This document shows positions 60,884-64,000 of a stretch of DNA of 64,000 bases, one piece after another. The notes beneath the pieces are model-generated. The model was not told the DNA's origin. It did no database searches and saw only the letters and a list, made by a program, of their open reading frames with translations. The translations under genes were made by a program, and so were the position numbers. Position 1 is the stretch's first letter, and the number at the start of each line of letters is the position of its first letter. The stretch comes from Flavobacterium sp. ALJ2 (GTDB taxonomy: Bacteria > Bacteroidota > Bacteroidia > Flavobacteriales > Flavobacteriaceae). The DNA is taken from positions 61,694 through 125,693 of the forward strand of contig NZ_JADNRC010000014.1 in assembly GCF_015594725.1 (NCBI RefSeq), read 5' to 3'.

Positions 60884-63646
60884 ATGGCAAAGAGGAATTT
60901 GAAACCCATTTTATACAAAATAGCAAAATACATTGGAATAGCCTTTGTTGTTATTTTGACGTTGCTTTTTATAACTCCCTATATTTTTTCAGATAAGATA
61001 AAAGAAGAAATAAAAAAAACAGCAAATAAGAAACTTAATGCTGAACTAAATTATTCAGATGCCTACATTTCTTTTTTTCATCATTTCCCATCACTAACTT
61101 TAACTTTAAATGACTTAAAATTAAATGGATCAGCTCCATTTCAAAAAGAAAATTTTGTTACTGCAAAAGAAGTTTCTTTCGGTATTAATATAAGTAGTTT
61201 ACTCTTTGGAGAAACTGTTAGCATCGACCAAATATATTTATCTAATTCTTTTATTAATGTAAAAGTTAATAAAAATGGAGAAGCAAATTATAACATCTAT
61301 AAATCATCCGAAGCCGAAGAGGAAAAAGAAGATAGTGATGACACCTCTTTAAAATTAAAAAAAATTGAAATTATAAATAGTAAAATAGTCTATGATGATC
61401 AATCAACCAATGTACATTTAGATGTTTTTGGGTTTAATTATTCTGGAAAGGGAGATTTAAGTAAAGATATTTTTGACTTATATTCAAAAGCTAAAATCGA
61501 AAAACTCAACATCTTATATGAAAATGAGCCCTATTTAATGAATAAAAAGGTAGATGCTGACTTAATTACAAAAGTAAATGTAAACTCTTTATCATTCTTT
61601 TTCGAACAAAACAATTTAAAAATAAATCAATTGATTGTCGATTTTAAAGGGAAATTCGACTTTTTGAAAGACGGTTATAATATTGATTTTGTAATAAAGT
61701 CAAATAATAGTCAATTACATGATGTCTTTACAGCATTCCCTCCCAAATTCATTACTTGGTTATCAAAAACAGATTTAAAAGGAAATACAAATCTATTACT
61801 TACCCTAAAAGGTAAATATATCGCCTCACAGAATATTGCGCCAGATTTAAACGTCGATTTAAAAATAAGCGACGGTTATGTAAACTATAATAAAAGTTTA
61901 TTTCCTGTTTCAAATTTAAATCTAGATATAAATACAAAATTACCTTCGTTAAATCCAGACCTTTTAATAGTTGATGCAAAAAACTTAGCCTTGAACATAA
62001 ATAAAGATTATTTAAAATCTAAATTTTATGTAAAAGGAGTAAATACTCCAGAAATAAACGTTAACCTAAACAGTCAGATAGATTTAGAAAAATTAACTCA
62101 GGCATTTGGAATTCCAGACATTGAGTTAAAAGGGAATCTTATTGGAGATGTTAAAGCGAAAGGAATTTTTGATTTAAAAAACAAACTTTTCCCAGTAACT
62201 TCAAGCACCATAAACTTAAAAAATGGATATATAAAGACTAAATATTATCCAAATCCAATTACAGACATAACTATTGTATCAAAAATTAATAATAACAACG
62301 GAACTTTTGATGATTTGAAAGTTAAATTATCACCAGCTCAAATAACATTTGAAGGAAAACCCTTTTTTATTAATGCTGACCTGAGCAATTTTAATGATCT
62401 TACGTATGATATTAAAGCTAAAGGTGAACTAGATATAAGTAAAATATATCGAGTTTTTTCACAAAAAGGATTGGATCTAGACGGCTCAATTAAAGCCAAT
62501 TTAGTTTTAAAAGGCAAACAAAGTGATGCCGAAAAAGGAAACTATAGCAAACTCAATAATAAAGGGACTCTTGAGATTAAAAATATCGGAATTGTATCTG
62601 AATACCTACCTAAGAAGTTTATTATTAAAGAAGGTATTTTTAAAATAAACCAAGACAAAATGTTTTTCAAAAACTTTACGTCAGCATATGGTCAGTCTGA
62701 TTTTAAAATGAATGGATATTTACAAAATGTCTTTAATTTCATGACAACCAAAGCGGGTGTATTAAAAGGATCATTCGTCATAAATTCAAAGTACATCAAT
62801 GCTGATGAATTTATGTCAAGTACAACTACTGAGACAAGCAATACAATTGTAGCCCCTAGTACAACTGAAGCGTCAAAAGTGGAAGTAACTCAAACAGGAG
62901 TGATTATAATTCCGAAGAATTTTAATTTACAATTTCAGGCAAATGCACAAAAGGTGAATTTTAACAAACTAACCTTAAATAATGCCAAAGGAAATCTTAA
63001 AATGAATAAAGGGATTTTAACTATGCAAAATACAGGTTTTAACTTAATAGGTTGCGAAGTAACTATGGACGCGACATACCAAGCTTTAACGATGAAAAAA
63101 GCTTTGTTTGACTATAGCATTAAGGCAAGCGATTTTGACGTTAAAAAGGCTTATAATGAAATTGAAATATTTAGAAAAATGGCTAGTGCAGCAGAAAAAG
63201 CACAAGGAACTATTTCGCTAGACTACAAATTAAAAGGGAGACTTAATGCAAACATGGAACCAGTTTATCCTTCATTAGTTGGTGAAGGAGTTATATCTAT
63301 AAAAGATATCAAGTTATATGGCATGAAAATGTTTAATGCAGTAAGCAAAACAACAAGCCATGAAGGAATAAAAAATCCAGAAATTTCTAAAGTAGATATC
63401 AAGAGTAGTATTAAAAACAATATAATTACCCTAGAACGATTCAAATTCAAGTTTGCAGGTTTCAGACCAAGAATAGAAGGAACGACTAGTTTAGATGGCA
63501 AACTAAACATTAAAATGAGATTAGGTTTACCCCCTTTAGGGATTCTGGGAGTTCCATTAACAATAACTGGAAACAAAGACAATCCTAAAATAAAAATAGG
63601 AAGAAAATCAGAAGATTTAGAAGAAACTCAAGATACTGAAGATTAA
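60884..63646 (+). CDS. AsmA-like / inner-membrane-anchored bridge-type protein
   Basis: 920 residues. One N-terminal transmembrane helix (about 14-35, GIAFVVILTLLFITPYIF) is followed by a long beta-rich periplasmic body. The beginning matches AsmA (KKTANKKLNAELNYSDAYIS, in part) and the end has the AsmA C-terminal region (IKMRLGLPPLGILGVPLTI, TGNKDNPKIKIG). Proteins of this superfamily are thought to move phospholipids between membranes. A Thr/Ser-rich stretch at about 645-665 may be a linker. It shares direction with miaE and is ended by a terminator. Confidence 0.88.
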   Translation: MAKRNLKPILYKIAKYIGIAFVVILTLLFITPYIFSDKIKEEIKKTANKKLNAELNYSDAYISFFHHFPSLTLTLNDLKLNGSAPFQKENFVTAKEVSFGINISSLLFGETVSIDQIYLSNSFINVKVNKNGEANYNIYKSSEAEEEKEDSDDTSLKLKKIEIINSKIVYDDQSTNVHLDVFGFNYSGKGDLSKDIFDLYSKAKIEKLNILYENEPYLMNKKVDADLITKVNVNSLSFFFEQNNLKINQLIVDFKGKFDFLKDGYNIDFVIKSNNSQLHDVFTAFPPKFITWLSKTDLKGNTNLLLTLKGKYIASQNIAPDLNVDLKISDGYVNYNKSLFPVSNLNLDINTKLPSLNPDLLIVDAKNLALNINKDYLKSKFYVKGVNTPEINVNLNSQIDLEKLTQAFGIPDIELKGNLIGDVKAKGIFDLKNKLFPVTSSTINLKNGYIKTKYYPNPITDITIVSKINNNNGTFDDLKVKLSPAQITFEGKPFFINADLSNFNDLTYDIKAKGELDISKIYRVFSQKGLDLDGSIKANLVLKGKQSDAEKGNYSKLNNKGTLEIKNIGIVSEYLPKKFIIKEGIFKINQDKMFFKNFTSAYGQSDFKMNGYLQNVFNFMTTKAGVLKGSFVINSKYINADEFMSSTTTETSNTIVAPSTTEASKVEVTQTGVIIIPKNFNLQFQANAQKVNFNKLTLNNAKGNLKMNKGILTMQNTGFNLIGCEVTMDATYQALTMKKALFDYSIKASDFDVKKAYNEIEIFRKMASAAEKAQGTISLDYKLKGRLNANMEPVYPSLVGEGVISIKDIKLYGMKMFNAVSKTTSHEGIKNPEISKVDIKSSIKNNIITLERFKFKFAGFRPRIEGTTSLDGKLNIKMRLGLPPLGILGVPLTITGNKDNPKIKIGRKSEDLEETQDTED

Positions 63647-63664
63647 TCTAAAAGACAGATTCAC

Positions 63665-63692
63665 AAGCCTGCTCAATAGAGCAGGCTTTTTT
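63665..63692 (+). terminator. terminator after the AsmA-like gene
   Basis: AAGCCTGCTC/GAGCAGGCTT arms, AATA loop, T tract. Confidence 0.92.
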
Positions 63693-63878
63693 ATGCTTAT
63701 GTATAAGATGTTTTTCATTTAGCTAAACTCATTCAAAACACTCCTATTGCTTGTTTTAAACCTTTAATTATGAGAAAACAACATATAATATAACTAAGCT
63801 TTAACATTGTACTTCTCTCAAAGTAATAATATAAATGCATAATTAGAAATATTCTTTCATAGCGTTTATTTGTAGTTT

Positions 63879-63920
63879 AACCGCAAGGTTCACAAAGTTG
63901 AAACCGCTAAGTTCACAAAG
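63879..63920. repeat. tandem repeat of a 19-mer AACCGCAAGGTTCACAAAG
   Basis: Two units (63879-63897 and 63902-63920), period 23, differing at two positions. It is one of the short intergenic repeats scattered in this genome. The rest of the 354-bp terminal gap (63647-64000) holds only the terminator and AT-rich sequence. Confidence 0.6.
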
Positions 63921-64000
63921 CTTAATGATCTTTGCTGGTATTGTTATGACTCCATAGGTTTTCATATTAATCCACTATTTTAATAATAGAAGTACAAATG

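Overview
The window is chromosomal DNA of a Bacteroidota bacterium, almost certainly a Flavobacterium or close relative. The evidence is AT-rich DNA (roughly one third G+C by eye), many promoters of the Bacteroidota form TAnnTTTG, the gliding/type IX secretion block gldJ-porU-porV, a SusC/SusD glycan locus, DUF3127 and DUF4301 genes, and a TPP-riboswitch-controlled TonB receptor. It opens inside a thiF/moeB-like gene and ends in intergenic repeats. I see no tRNA, rRNA, CRISPR array, insertion sequence or prophage.

Layout. 1-7300: housekeeping genes (ThiF-like, MOSC protein, aat, a DUF3127 OB-type protein with an SSB-like tail, flavin reductase, an orphan histidine kinase, a secreted transglutaminase-like protein, HIT hydrolase, greA) and a lipoprotein with a degenerate Rieske domain. 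7300-13650: vitamin and cofactor genes on the minus strand. These are a TonB receptor behind a clear TPP riboswitch, arfB, a fused NadR-type kinase/DUF4301 protein, pnuC, and a geranylgeranylglyceryl-phosphate synthase. 13650-19300: a decayed truncated-haemoglobin gene, a phosphopantetheinyl transferase, ahcY with a possibly structured leader, two structured RNA elements, and two exported proteins of unknown function. 19490-23230: an island of small immunity-like genes, the last broken by a TGG-to-TGA change. 23270-26200: SMR pump, GNAT, and an alkylation-repair group (AraC-OGT fusion, a dead Ada metal-binding domain, AlkB). 26300-28340: a transglutaminase-like protein.

28400-44750 is a polysaccharide utilisation locus. 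SusC, SusD, a remnant of a third surface protein, two GH30 enzymes, a GH5 with a carbohydrate-binding tail, an endonuclease/exonuclease/phosphatase-fold protein and a GH3 beta-glucosidase are read on the minus strand. A membrane-bound propeller/HTH regulator is divergent. Two 15-bp direct repeats 33 bp apart upstream of susC are candidate operators. The enzyme set suggests a beta-glucan target (beta-1,6 and/or beta-1,3), which is an inference.

44800-58435 is a conserved core: murF, gldJ, porU, porV, cdd, pdhA, pdhC and an M1 aminopeptidase lipoprotein. 58435-64000 holds repeats, a third structured RNA copy, an AraC gene fragment, a glycosyltransferase, miaE and an AsmA-like protein.

Most genes are ordinary. 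The less expected items are the three-copy structured RNA family (one copy with its own promoter and terminator), a terminator-like hairpin at the very start of the greA transcript, a Rieske-like lipoprotein lacking both histidine ligands, the kinase-DUF4301 fusion next to a thiamin-regulated receptor, and at least five decayed genes, several among interspersed repeats.
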